DNA of 64,000 nucleotides from Roseovarius albus (GTDB lineage Bacteria > Pseudomonadota > Alphaproteobacteria > Rhodobacterales > Rhodobacteraceae): the NCBI RefSeq assembly GCF_900172335.1, contig NZ_FWFX01000008.1, positions 62,001 through 126,000 on the forward strand, written 5' to 3'. Both the position numbers and the translations under genes were made by a program. Below the pieces are notes generated by a model. The model was not told the origin of the DNA and searched no databases. It saw only the letters and a program-made list of their open reading frames with translations. This document shows, piece after piece, positions 18,624-25,800 of this stretch (position 1 is its first letter; each line of letters begins with the position of its first letter).

Positions 18624-18946
18624 TGGCCCTCTCCTTTAACCTGCGGCAATGTATCCGCGATCTTGTAGTAATCGCCGTTGTTCTCGACGTGGATGCGCCG
18701 ATCCAGATACAGATTTCCTGTGCCTTCCAGCGCGCCCAGAGCGATGCGAATGTGGTCGCTTTCATCTTCGCGCCAGATCAGCCCTTCATCTGTCGTAAAT
18801 CGAACCGACGTATCTTTGGCCCGGACCGCTGCAAAATAGTGCCCGGTTTGACGGCAACATTGCTTGCAATGGCACGCACGGGGGTCCGCCTGCCTGCCAG
18901 ACACCTCAAAGGTGACTGCGCCACAGAGACACATTCCATCACGCAT
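18620..18946 (-). CDS. GFA family protein, copy 3, lacking the second CxxC segment
   Basis: A 108-residue GFA protein beginning at the ATG at 18946. It keeps GMCLCGAVTFEV (CxC) and RACHCKQCCRQTGHYF (CHCxxC) and ends with HVENNGDYYKIADTLP like its neighbours. Where the paralogues have about 22 residues carrying RGFCxxCGSSLFW, this copy runs straight from TDEGL to IWREDESDHI. The frame is kept on both sides, so this is a clean in-frame loss of the structural zinc CxxC. It overlaps GFA copy 4 by eight bases and copy 2 by four. It may be an altered-function or inactive subunit. A longer frame reaches upstream but only inside copy 4. Confidence 0.82.
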   Translation of the reverse strand: MRDGMCLCGAVTFEVSGRQADPRACHCKQCCRQTGHYFAAVRAKDTSVRFTTDEGLIWREDESDHIRIALGALEGTGNLYLDRRIHVENNGDYYKIADTLPQVKGEGQ

Positions 18947-19340
18947 CTTCGGCCCCGCTGAACTGTTGGTGTTGCGGAAGTCCGTCTTCGATCTGGTAAT
19001 ACGCGCCCTTATCCTCGACAAAGACATGGCTTTCCACTCGCAAGCCGCTTGGTTCCTCCAAGACACCCATGGCAATGGCGGTCCGGTCCTGCCCTTCGGG
19101 TTTCCAAAAAAGAGACGATCCGCATTGATCGCAAAAGCCTCGTTTTGCCGTGTCGCTTGATTGATACCAGCGCAGACCGTCGTCGCATGTGAATGTGATT
19201 TCATCATCAGGTGCGGATGTTGCGGCCCAGAAATGGCCTGACGTGATCCGGCATTGTCTGCAGTGACAGGCAATCGCGGGCCGCAACGGGCCCGTGATTT
19301 CAAAGGCCACAGCGCCGCACAGACAGCTTCCTCTTTGCAT
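18939..19340 (-). CDS. GFA family protein, copy 4 (full zinc sites)
   Basis: A 133-residue GFA protein. The motifs are SCLCGAVAFEI, IACHCRQCRITSGHFW and AKRGFCDQCGSSLFW, so both zinc sites are complete. The ATG at 19340 shares its A with the stop of the LysE gene (TGATG), a classic coupling arrangement; the frame extends further upstream only inside LysE. It is the first of three consecutive GFA genes. Its segment GLRWYQSSDTAKRGFCDQCG is the part that copy 3 lacks. Like the others, it probably acts on formaldehyde or a related thiol adduct (inference from the family name only). Confidence 0.87.
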   Translation of the reverse strand: MQRGSCLCGAVAFEITGPLRPAIACHCRQCRITSGHFWAATSAPDDEITFTCDDGLRWYQSSDTAKRGFCDQCGSSLFWKPEGQDRTAIAMGVLEEPSGLRVESHVFVEDKGAYYQIEDGLPQHQQFSGAEDA

Positions 19341-19960
19341 CAGGCTCTCCCTGGTGTTGCCGCGGCGCCCAGGAGCACGCCGTAAATGATGAAACAAATT
19401 GCCAAACCGCGACGCAGCCAAACATTGAACACTGCCCCAAGTGCTGCACGCCCCAGCCCTGCTCCCAGCGCAGTGTAGGTCAGATAACTGAGTGCCGTCA
19501 GGCTCAGCGCGGTAGGAAAAATCACCCACATCTGCGCACCAATCGGCACTCCGGGCTGCACAAATTGACTGAACGCCGCCAGATATCCTGCCACGCTTTT
19601 AGGATTGATCACGGCAATTGCAAAAGCCCGCCAGTAGATTGAACCACCGGTTTGCGCGTTTGCCTGCACCGGACGGCGGGCCGTTATCCAGCTGCGCACA
19701 CCAAGATAAATCAGGAACCCAGCGCCGATGATTTTCAACGCCTGAAAGGCCAAGGGAGAAGCCGCGATCAGGGCTGTGACCCCAACCGCTGACAGACTGA
19801 GAAACAGCGCCGCCTGCGTCAGGATAGCAGCCACCCCCGGCAGGCTGCGGCGAAAGCCGAGCGTCATGCCATTGGTGATGCAATTTACCGCATTGGGCCC
19901 CGGCGTGACCACAAAGACCAGCCAGAACAGCGCGAATATGATCCAGGCGTCAATACTCAT
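19340..19960 (-). CDS. LysE-family translocator, operon copy 1
   Basis: A 206-residue membrane protein. FWLVFVVTPGPNAVNCITNGMTLGFRRSLPGVAAIL is the LysE/RhtB signature, and INPKSVAGYLAAFSQFVQP is the second motif. AGGG lies just before the ATG at 19960, nine bases after the regulator stop. It is first among the structural genes of the operon. Its pairing with GFA genes is unusual, since LysE transporters are normally isolated or next to their own LysR regulator. The substrate is unknown. Confidence 0.87.
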   Translation of the reverse strand: MSIDAWIIFALFWLVFVVTPGPNAVNCITNGMTLGFRRSLPGVAAILTQAALFLSLSAVGVTALIAASPLAFQALKIIGAGFLIYLGVRSWITARRPVQANAQTGGSIYWRAFAIAVINPKSVAGYLAAFSQFVQPGVPIGAQMWVIFPTALSLTALSYLTYTALGAGLGRAALGAVFNVWLRRGLAICFIIYGVLLGAAATPGRA

Positions 19961-19969
19961 ATCACACCC

Positions 19970-20557
19970 TCAATACACCGGCGGTGCGATGACCCAGATC
20001 GCAACAGCAGGTTCGTCATAAGGGTTGATCCATTCATGCAGTTCTCCGCGGATGCGGAAACTGTCACCGGGGTTGATGGTAAATCGTTTGCCGTCGATCA
20101 GCAGATCCAGTTTGCCCGACAGAACGTAACCTACCTCCTGCGTCGGGCGTTGCACGGGGGCCGCGATCCGGCTGTGCGGCTTAAAGGTGGAATGCACCAT
20201 TTCAAAATCGTCAGTCAGATCCGGTGACAAAAGTTCCTCCACTAGTCCGGCTTCACCCGAGCCGATCTGCCGGCGCGCGCTTTCGCGCACCACAAATCCG
20301 GCTTCATCAGCAGGTGCCGTGGGTTGGCCAAAAAGCATCGACAGCGGCACATTCAATGCAATGCCGATCTGGCGTAGGTCTTCAATGGAGGGCTCTGACT
20401 TGTCGCGCTCAACCTGGCTCAGCCACCCGACCGAGCGTCCCAACTTTTCCGCCAACGCACTGAGCGTCACGCCACGCGACTTCCGCAATGTGCGCAGATC
20501 AGCCCCGAGTGTCTGTGTACGGCTGATATCGCGTTGGTGCATGACGGCTGCTTTCAT
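19970..20557 (-). CDS. XRE-family regulator with C-terminal cupin sensor domain
   Basis: A protein of about 195 residues from the ATG at 20557 (GAGAG eight bases upstream); the upstream extension to 20689 is open but has no ribosome site and overlaps the operator region. Residues 20-75 are the HTH (LRTLRKSRGVTLSALAEKLGRSVGWLSQVERDKSEPSIEDLRQI). The last 80 residues are a cupin (VGYVLSGKLDLLIDGKRFTINPGDSFRIRGELHEW). PuuR-type XRE-cupin proteins repress amine and amino-acid pathways and are released by a ligand bound in the cupin. It heads the LysE / GFA / FAD-GcvT operon and probably controls it and itself. Confidence 0.87.
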   Translation of the reverse strand: MKAAVMHQRDISRTQTLGADLRTLRKSRGVTLSALAEKLGRSVGWLSQVERDKSEPSIEDLRQIGIALNVPLSMLFGQPTAPADEAGFVVRESARRQIGSGEAGLVEELLSPDLTDDFEMVHSTFKPHSRIAAPVQRPTQEVGYVLSGKLDLLIDGKRFTINPGDSFRIRGELHEWINPYDEPAVAIWVIAPPVY

Positions 20558-20620
20558 GAAAATAGTCTCTCGAATTTCACGATGCGCTGCTTTCGTGAAA
20601 TTTTCAAACACTTTTTCACG
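20552..20620. promoter_or_regulatory. repeated TTTCRTGAAA palindromes, likely operators of the XRE-cupin regulator
   Basis: Perfect 10-bp palindromes TTTCATGAAA (20552-20561, covering the start codon) and TTTCGTGAAA (20591-20600) have centres 39 bp apart, close to four helical turns. Two further half-type copies, TTTCACG (20575-20581) and TTTTCACG (20613-20620), lie between and beyond. The arrangement fits autoregulation by the regulator whose gene begins here. Confidence 0.55.
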
Positions 20621-20731
20621 CAGCGGTGCAGCAACCCTTTGTAGACGAGTAAAATAATTCTTTCGGGGTTCGAACCAGGCCTGGATCACGCATTAACATG
20701 TCTCTGAAAAGGCTCCAGACCAAGCGAATCA

Positions 20732-21190
20732 TCAATGCAACACGCCGAACACTGTATCTAAAACAACCGTCAATCCATCCGCATCCGCTTGAGTGAAGGC
20801 ATTCGGTTGATCGCTGTCGATATCGAGAACCCCTAGAAGTTTGCCTGCGCCAGTGTAGACCGGCAAAACCACCTCGGACCGCGTCGAGGTCGAACAGGCG
20901 ATATGCCCCGCAAATTCTTCGACATCATCGACCAGCTGCACCTCACCCGTCCGCGCCGCTGCACCACAGACACCACGCGCAAACGGAATCACCAGACAGC
21001 CATGTCCGCCCTGATACGGCCCGATCTTCATAAGCTCTGGCTCTGTCACGCGATAGAACCCTGTCCAGTCAAACCGGTCATCCGCATGGTGCAGTTCACA
21101 CACCACTGTCGCCATCAGTGCCACTTCGTCGGTCTCGCCGTCACACAGCGCAGTAATGACCTTTTGCACTTCATCGTAATCAATTCGCAT
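20732..21190 (-). CDS. msrC: free methionine-(R)-sulfoxide reductase (GAF domain)
   Basis: A 152-residue single GAF-domain protein. The fRMsr signature is clear: RFDWTGFYRV, GPYQGGHGCLVIPFARGVCGAAA with two cysteines, and EFAGHIACSTSTRSEVVLPVY with the third. The cysteine residues of GHGC, GVCG and HIAC correspond to the redox set of E. coli fRMsr. It reduces free Met-R-sulfoxide in the cytoplasm using thioredoxin. Its usual length is about 150-165 residues. It starts four bases after the stop of the deacetylase-like gene, so the two form an operon. Confidence 0.83.
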   Translation of the reverse strand: MRIDYDEVQKVITALCDGETDEVALMATVVCELHHADDRFDWTGFYRVTEPELMKIGPYQGGHGCLVIPFARGVCGAAARTGEVQLVDDVEEFAGHIACSTSTRSEVVLPVYTGAGKLLGVLDIDSDQPNAFTQADADGLTVVLDTVFGVLH

Positions 21191-21194
21191 GGCT

Positions 21195-22121
21195 TTAACC
21201 TTCTCTTGCCATCAAGGCATCCACATGCGCCGCCGCACTCGCCGCCAACGCCTGCAGATCGTATCCACCCTCAAGGCTGGATACGACTCGCCCCTGACAA
21301 CTTTCACCCGCCAGATCGCAGATCGCGCTGGTCACCCACGCAAAATCCGCCTCGGTCAGGCGCAGGCTGGCCAGCGGATCAGCGGCATGGGCATCGAACC
21401 CGGCAGACACCAAGATGAACTCGGGCTCAAACGCTGCCACAGCGGGTAAAATTTCCTGCCCCCAGACCTGCCGAAATTCGGTACTGCCCATGCCATCACG
21501 CAAAGGCACATTCAAAACATTGCCGTGTTTGCCGGTCTCATGCGCTCCACCCGTACCCGGAAACAGCGGCATCTGATGGGAAGAGGCAAAAAACACCCGC
21601 GCCTCATCTTGCAGCAAATCTTGTGTGCCATTGCCGTGATGCACATCGAAATCCACCACGGCCACGCGGCTCAATCCATGCCGTTCCAGCGCATGCTTGG
21701 CCGCAATCGCCACGGTCCCGAACAGACAAAACCCCATTGGAATTTCATATTCAGCATGGTGCCCCGGAGGGCGACAGGCGACAAAAGCATTTAGCACATC
21801 ACCCGCCATCACCATATCCACCGCCTTCACCGCGCCACCCGCGGCGCGCAGCGCCGCATTCAAGGATTCCGGCGACATCCAGGTATCGCCATCGATGGGC
21901 TTAATGCCTGTCTCAGGTAGTTCTTGTTCAATTACATCGATATGAGACTGCGGATGCGCCAGTAGTATGTCCTCTGATTTCGCCAATGGCGCATCGATGC
22001 GTTGTAAATTTTTGCCCTCAAGCGCCGCCAAAATCGCGTCTAACCGATCGATACATTCCGGGTGCCCGGGCGGCGTGACATGTTTCAGGCAATCGGCATG
22101 GGTGAGTAGCGCTGTGGTCAT
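21195..22121 (-). CDS. histone deacetylase family protein (acetyl-lysine/acetylpolyamine amidohydrolase-like)
   Basis: A protein of about 308 residues from the ATG at 22121 (AAGAGG upstream). It has the HDAC-family zinc hydrolase motifs: RPPGHHAEYEIPMGFCLFG (paired catalytic histidines), VAVVDFDVHHGNGTQD (zinc Asp and His) and LVSAGFDAHAADPLASL (second zinc Asp). The bacterial members hydrolyse N-acetyl groups from polyamines, proteins or small molecules in the cytoplasm. Context does not give the substrate. A longer start at 22148 is possible but lacks a ribosome site. Confidence 0.88.
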   Translation of the reverse strand: MTTALLTHADCLKHVTPPGHPECIDRLDAILAALEGKNLQRIDAPLAKSEDILLAHPQSHIDVIEQELPETGIKPIDGDTWMSPESLNAALRAAGGAVKAVDMVMAGDVLNAFVACRPPGHHAEYEIPMGFCLFGTVAIAAKHALERHGLSRVAVVDFDVHHGNGTQDLLQDEARVFFASSHQMPLFPGTGGAHETGKHGNVLNVPLRDGMGSTEFRQVWGQEILPAVAAFEPEFILVSAGFDAHAADPLASLRLTEADFAWVTSAICDLAGESCQGRVVSSLEGGYDLQALAASAAAHVDALMAREG

Positions 22122-22226
22122 TTTTTGCCTCTTGGTAATTGTCGACACCCTAAGCGACGCTCGCTGGCTTGTCTTGCGGAATTTCCCGGCATTGCATTGC
22201 TGAGCAACAAGATCAAATCCATCCAG

Positions 22227-23111
22227 CTATCGCCCGCGCACCCAACCACTTTGTTTCGATTTAAACCGCACCAAAACCCATACCCAGCCAAACACCACGA
22301 AACCAACGGGATCAACCAGAAGTAACTTCAACATATCGATTGAACCAAGCTTGATCTTGTCGTCATTTTTCATCAGATCAGGGTAAAGATGGGCAACTTC
22401 CTCGACGCCAACATCCTGCCTCCGCCTGACTCTCACAAGTTTTTTTAGCCCCTCGATCATTGGCCAATGATATCGTGCAGGCACTTCAACCCGCTCATCA
22501 GGAGCAAAGTTCAAACGGACAAAAGTGTCATCTGACATGATGTCTGGAAAGGCTGCCCAACGCGCGCGCCCCATGCGATTGAGAGCAAAGAGACCTGCTC
22601 CAACACCACCAGATTTAACAAAGGGGAGGCGCTGCCAAAAACGAGCGTATTGTTTGGTAACCCAGGACTTCGCGGGCATTACCTGAAGAGTCCCCGTTGC
22701 ATAACGCGGCATGTCTACCGAAAGCGCCTGAAACAACTGCCCCAACAACTCTGGATCACAACGAACGTCTGCATCGAGATAGACAAGGCATGTTCCTTTT
22801 GCTTCCGCCTCACCTGCATTCAAGGCGTTCGTTTTCCCCGGCTTGGAAACATCCAGAACAGCAAGAGACCAACCGAGCGTGTCAAATGCTGATGCATATG
22901 AGCGCGCAACCTCAATTGTACGATCTGTACAGGCGTTGGCGGCAACAATAACTTCGACACAGGCGTCCGTTTCCACCTGTGCAAGCAACGACTTCAGGCA
23001 CCCGCCAATATAGGACTCTTCATCCCGGGCCGCGATGATCACGCTGATCCCAGTGCGTTCGATTTTCTTGTCTCGGGTTTCGCTCATTCGGCTGACTTTG
23101 TTGCGGGCCAT
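22227..23111 (-). CDS. family 2 glycosyltransferase, membrane-associated
   Basis: A 294-residue GT-A fold glycosyltransferase. ISVIIAARDEESYIGGCLKSLL opens the nucleotide-binding domain, and VYLDADVRCDPELL is the DxD metal site. A hydrophobic segment close to the C-terminus (LLVDPVGFVVFGWVWVLVRF) suggests membrane attachment. It would add sugars in synthesis of an exopolysaccharide or lipid-linked glycan. The start is uncertain (23111 or 23087); neither has a strong ribosome site. It is divergent from another glycosyltransferase, so the two may serve one surface polysaccharide. Confidence 0.83.
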   Translation of the reverse strand: MARNKVSRMSETRDKKIERTGISVIIAARDEESYIGGCLKSLLAQVETDACVEVIVAANACTDRTIEVARSYASAFDTLGWSLAVLDVSKPGKTNALNAGEAEAKGTCLVYLDADVRCDPELLGQLFQALSVDMPRYATGTLQVMPAKSWVTKQYARFWQRLPFVKSGGVGAGLFALNRMGRARWAAFPDIMSDDTFVRLNFAPDERVEVPARYHWPMIEGLKKLVRVRRRQDVGVEEVAHLYPDLMKNDDKIKLGSIDMLKLLLVDPVGFVVFGWVWVLVRFKSKQSGWVRGR

Positions 23112-23282
23112 TTCAGGCCAGTGTTACGTGATGTTTCAATGAATGGAAACTCAGCAGCACTAAGTGGTCAATCTCAATACGTTTTGTGTATGGATCAGTA
23201 ATCGCCCTAACGGTTGATCGTTTGGGTGATCTGGGCACATAGTGAGCGCCAAGCAGTATTAATTTGAGTGAAAGAGAGCAAA

Positions 23283-24494
23283 ATGCGAATTGGCTACATG
23301 ATGAATATCTACCCTGTGCCAAGCGCGACTTTCATCAGACGTGAAATAAGGGCGCTGGAAGCGCAGGAGATTCATGTTTCCAGATTTGCCACCCGAAAAT
23401 CAAAAGACCCTTTGGTAGATACCGGCGATCAAAACGAACAATACAAGACACAATATCTTCTGTCGGGAAATGTGCCGGGCCTTTTGAAAAGTGTTTTTGC
23501 TGAACTGATCCGAAATCCTTTGGGGCTGTTTCGGGCTATGTCTGTGACGGCCAAGCTTGCCTACAATGCCGGGGGCGGTGTCATCAGGCATGTCGCCTAT
23601 TTGCTCGAAGCAGTTGCGCTCAAGCAAAATGCAGAGACTGATCAACTTGAGCACATCCACGCGCATTTTTCGACGAACACGGCGGTCGTCGCATTGCTGT
23701 CCCATCGCATGGGTGGTCCCGGCTACAGCTTCACGGCGCATGGCCCCGACGAGTTTGTCGATAGAAGCGCGTCTTCTCTCGCTCTGAAAATTAATGAGGC
23801 CCGTTTTGTCGTGGCCATCTCTCATTTTTGTAAAACCATTCTTGCCAGTACAGCGGGGATGGAGGCGTGGGATAAAATTCATATCGTGCGGTGTGGTCTG
23901 GATTTCGCCGATTTTCCCGTGAGCGAAGCATCGTTCGAAGACACCAGCCCGTTCGTATGTGTGGGCCGCCTGTGTCCGCAGAAGGCCCAGGTTCTGATCG
24001 TCGCCGCGATCTCGCAGATCGTACAAGAGTACCCTAATATTCGCGTGCAAATGATCGGCGACGGGGAATCTCGTACAGACGTTGAAACAGTCATTGAGCG
24101 CCACAATCTGCAATCAAATGTCGAATTACTTGGCTGGAAAGACAATGAAGAAGTTCGAGCCCTGCTGGGCCAATCGCGGGCTCTGCTATTGCCCAGCTTC
24201 GCCGAAGGTTTACCCGTCGCAATTATGGAAGCCTTTGCACTCGGGCGACCCGCGATCTCGACCTATATCGCCGGAATACCCGAGCTTGTCGATGAACAAT
24301 GCGGATGGATCATACCCGCAGGGTCGGAAGGTCATATTGCCGATGCAATACGATCCGCGCTGAGTGCTTCACCAGATGAATTGATTGAGCTTGGTCTTGA
24401 AGGGCGTGATCGAGTGATCGAATCGCATGACATCAAAGTGAATGCAGAGAAACTCGCGGGCCACTTTCGAGAAGCCATCGCATCAAAGCAATAA
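23283..24494 (+). CDS. group 1 (GT4) glycosyltransferase
   Basis: A 403-residue GT-B fold protein from the ATG at 23283, four bases after AGAGAG; a GTG at 23268 would start before that site. The N-terminal domain has NIYPVPSATFIRREIRAL and HIHAHFSTNTAVVAL with SFTAHGPDEF. The C-terminal domain has VCVGRLCPQKAQ and LLPSFAEGLPVAIMEAFALGRPAIST, which contains the nucleotide-sugar E-x7-E motif. It transfers a sugar from a nucleotide donor, probably to a lipid-linked oligosaccharide. It is divergent from a family 2 transferase; no polymerase or flippase gene is nearby. Confidence 0.88.
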   Translation: MRIGYMMNIYPVPSATFIRREIRALEAQEIHVSRFATRKSKDPLVDTGDQNEQYKTQYLLSGNVPGLLKSVFAELIRNPLGLFRAMSVTAKLAYNAGGGVIRHVAYLLEAVALKQNAETDQLEHIHAHFSTNTAVVALLSHRMGGPGYSFTAHGPDEFVDRSASSLALKINEARFVVAISHFCKTILASTAGMEAWDKIHIVRCGLDFADFPVSEASFEDTSPFVCVGRLCPQKAQVLIVAAISQIVQEYPNIRVQMIGDGESRTDVETVIERHNLQSNVELLGWKDNEEVRALLGQSRALLLPSFAEGLPVAIMEAFALGRPAISTYIAGIPELVDEQCGWIIPAGSEGHIADAIRSALSASPDELIELGLEGRDRVIESHDIKVNAEKLAGHFREAIASKQ

Positions 24495-24675
24495 TCTGGG
24501 GTCGCTCCAAGGCACCAACAATCCGCGATACAGGCTTGATTATTTCTTGAATGTTGCTGATTTGCGCCGGTCGTTATTGATACGGCGACTCACATTGAAA
24601 CTACCCTTTAGAATTGCTACCATATTGCCATGGTCCGGTATATTTCTCCGGATTGATGTGCAACTCAGGAGGACA

Positions 24676-24747
24676 ATGTCCTGTCTAATACGACTGATGC
24701 GGCCGGCACCGCAGATCATGAAGCCTCGGACACAGGGGCCAGCATGA
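24676..24747 (+). other. possible 23-codon leader ORF coupled to rsfS
   Basis: The ATG at 24676 follows a perfect AGGAGG (24667-24672), only three bases apart. The frame of 23 codons ends in TGA overlapping the rsfS ATG (ATGA, 24744-24747). Alternatively the AGGAGG serves a CTG at 24681, eight bases downstream and in frame with rsfS. Confidence 0.35.
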
Positions 24748-25097
24748 GCGCAGACAGCGAAACGCAACTCTCGCATATCCTTTCCTCACTTGACGATGAT
24801 AAGGCCGAAGATATCGTGCAGATTGATCTGCGCGGAAAATCTCCTATGGGTGATTACATGATCATCTGTTCGGGCCGGTCTTCACGTCAGGTCGCGGCCA
24901 TCGCCGACAAATTGACCATGCGCCTGAAGCGCGATCTGAATGTCCTGACCAAGGTTGAAGGCAAAGATGCCGGTGACTGGGTACTAATCGACACAGGCGA
25001 CATCATCGTCCATGTCTTCCGCCCCGAAGTGCGCGAGTTTTATCAGCTTGAAAAAATGTGGCTGCCAAATGCGCAGGCCGCAAGCACAACCAGCTGA
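24744..25097 (+). CDS. rsfS: ribosome silencing factor RsfS
   Basis: A 117-residue protein of the RsfS/Iojap family. DDDKAEDIVQIDLRGKSPMGDYMIICSGRSSRQVAAIADKL and EGKDAGDWVLIDTGDIIVHVFRPEVREFYQLEKMW cover the whole domain. It binds ribosomal protein uL14 and blocks subunit joining in starvation or stationary phase. The ATG at 24744 has no good ribosome site; the frame is open upstream to a CTG at 24681 behind AGGAGG, so the true protein may be 21 residues longer. rlmH follows with no gap (TGA then ATG), the usual gene order. Confidence 0.93.
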   Translation: MSADSETQLSHILSSLDDDKAEDIVQIDLRGKSPMGDYMIICSGRSSRQVAAIADKLTMRLKRDLNVLTKVEGKDAGDWVLIDTGDIIVHVFRPEVREFYQLEKMWLPNAQAASTTS

Positions 25098-25568
25098 ATG
25101 CGGGCCCATATCTGTGCTGTTGGGCGTATGCGCCCCGGCCCCGAGCGGGATCTACTCGACGATTATCTGAAACGCTTTGACCGAACCGGCCGCGCCCTAG
25201 GGCTCGGCCCGGCGTCAATGACTGAGGTCGAAGACAAAAAGGGCGGCGGTATGAGTGCCGAAGCCCCTTTGTTAGACCGCGCTATTCCCAAAGGCGCCTA
25301 TGTCGTGGCTATGGATGAACGCGGCAAATTACTAACGTCCCCACAATTTGCCGATCTGATTGCGCGCCAACGGGATGCCGGGCGCTCGGACATGGCTTTT
25401 GTCATCGGCGGGGCGGACGGCATTGCACCGGATTTGCGTGCAAAGGCCGATTTCAAACTGTCATTTGGCTCGATGGTGTGGCCCCACATGCTGGCACGGG
25501 TGATGCTATCTGAGCAGCTCTACCGCGCCGCCTCGATTCTCGCTGGCGCGCCGTATCACCGGGTTTGA
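25098..25568 (+). CDS. rlmH: 23S rRNA (pseudouridine1915-N3)-methyltransferase RlmH
   Basis: A 156-residue SPOUT-class methyltransferase, the typical length. AVGRMRPGPERDLLDDYLKRF, FVIGGADGIAP (SAM-binding knot) and the C-terminal ILAGAPYHR are diagnostic. It methylates pseudouridine 1915 in helix 69 of 23S rRNA using S-adenosylmethionine. It begins directly after the rsfS stop and shares its transcript. The 230 bp after its stop hold no supported gene. Confidence 0.94.
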   Translation: MRAHICAVGRMRPGPERDLLDDYLKRFDRTGRALGLGPASMTEVEDKKGGGMSAEAPLLDRAIPKGAYVVAMDERGKLLTSPQFADLIARQRDAGRSDMAFVIGGADGIAPDLRAKADFKLSFGSMVWPHMLARVMLSEQLYRAASILAGAPYHRV

Positions 25569-25800
25569 CACACACGGCCGAGTTGGCCTGTGTGTTGACA
25601 GAGCCACCGGGCAGATGTTGCCTTTTCTCAGCATCCTCTTGCGCCAAAGTAATCCAGTCAGCTACCTCAAACCCAGCCGGATGAGCCAGAAAATACAGCT
25701 TTTTGAGAAAAAACACACTGAAGTAAAAACTGTTAACGCAAACGCAGTTTCCCCCATCCAAGCAAGCCGTTAGAAGGACCCCGTAACACCCGGAGGTCCT

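Noticed and set aside
20655..20680. GGTTCGAACC, resembling a tRNA T-loop
   Set aside because: No flanking 5-bp T stem, anticodon arm or acceptor stem can be built, and the sequence lies just upstream of the XRE-cupin start.
25453..25761. 102-codon minus-strand frame after rlmH
   Set aside because: It overlaps the conserved 3' end of rlmH antisense, has no ribosome site and no family resemblance.
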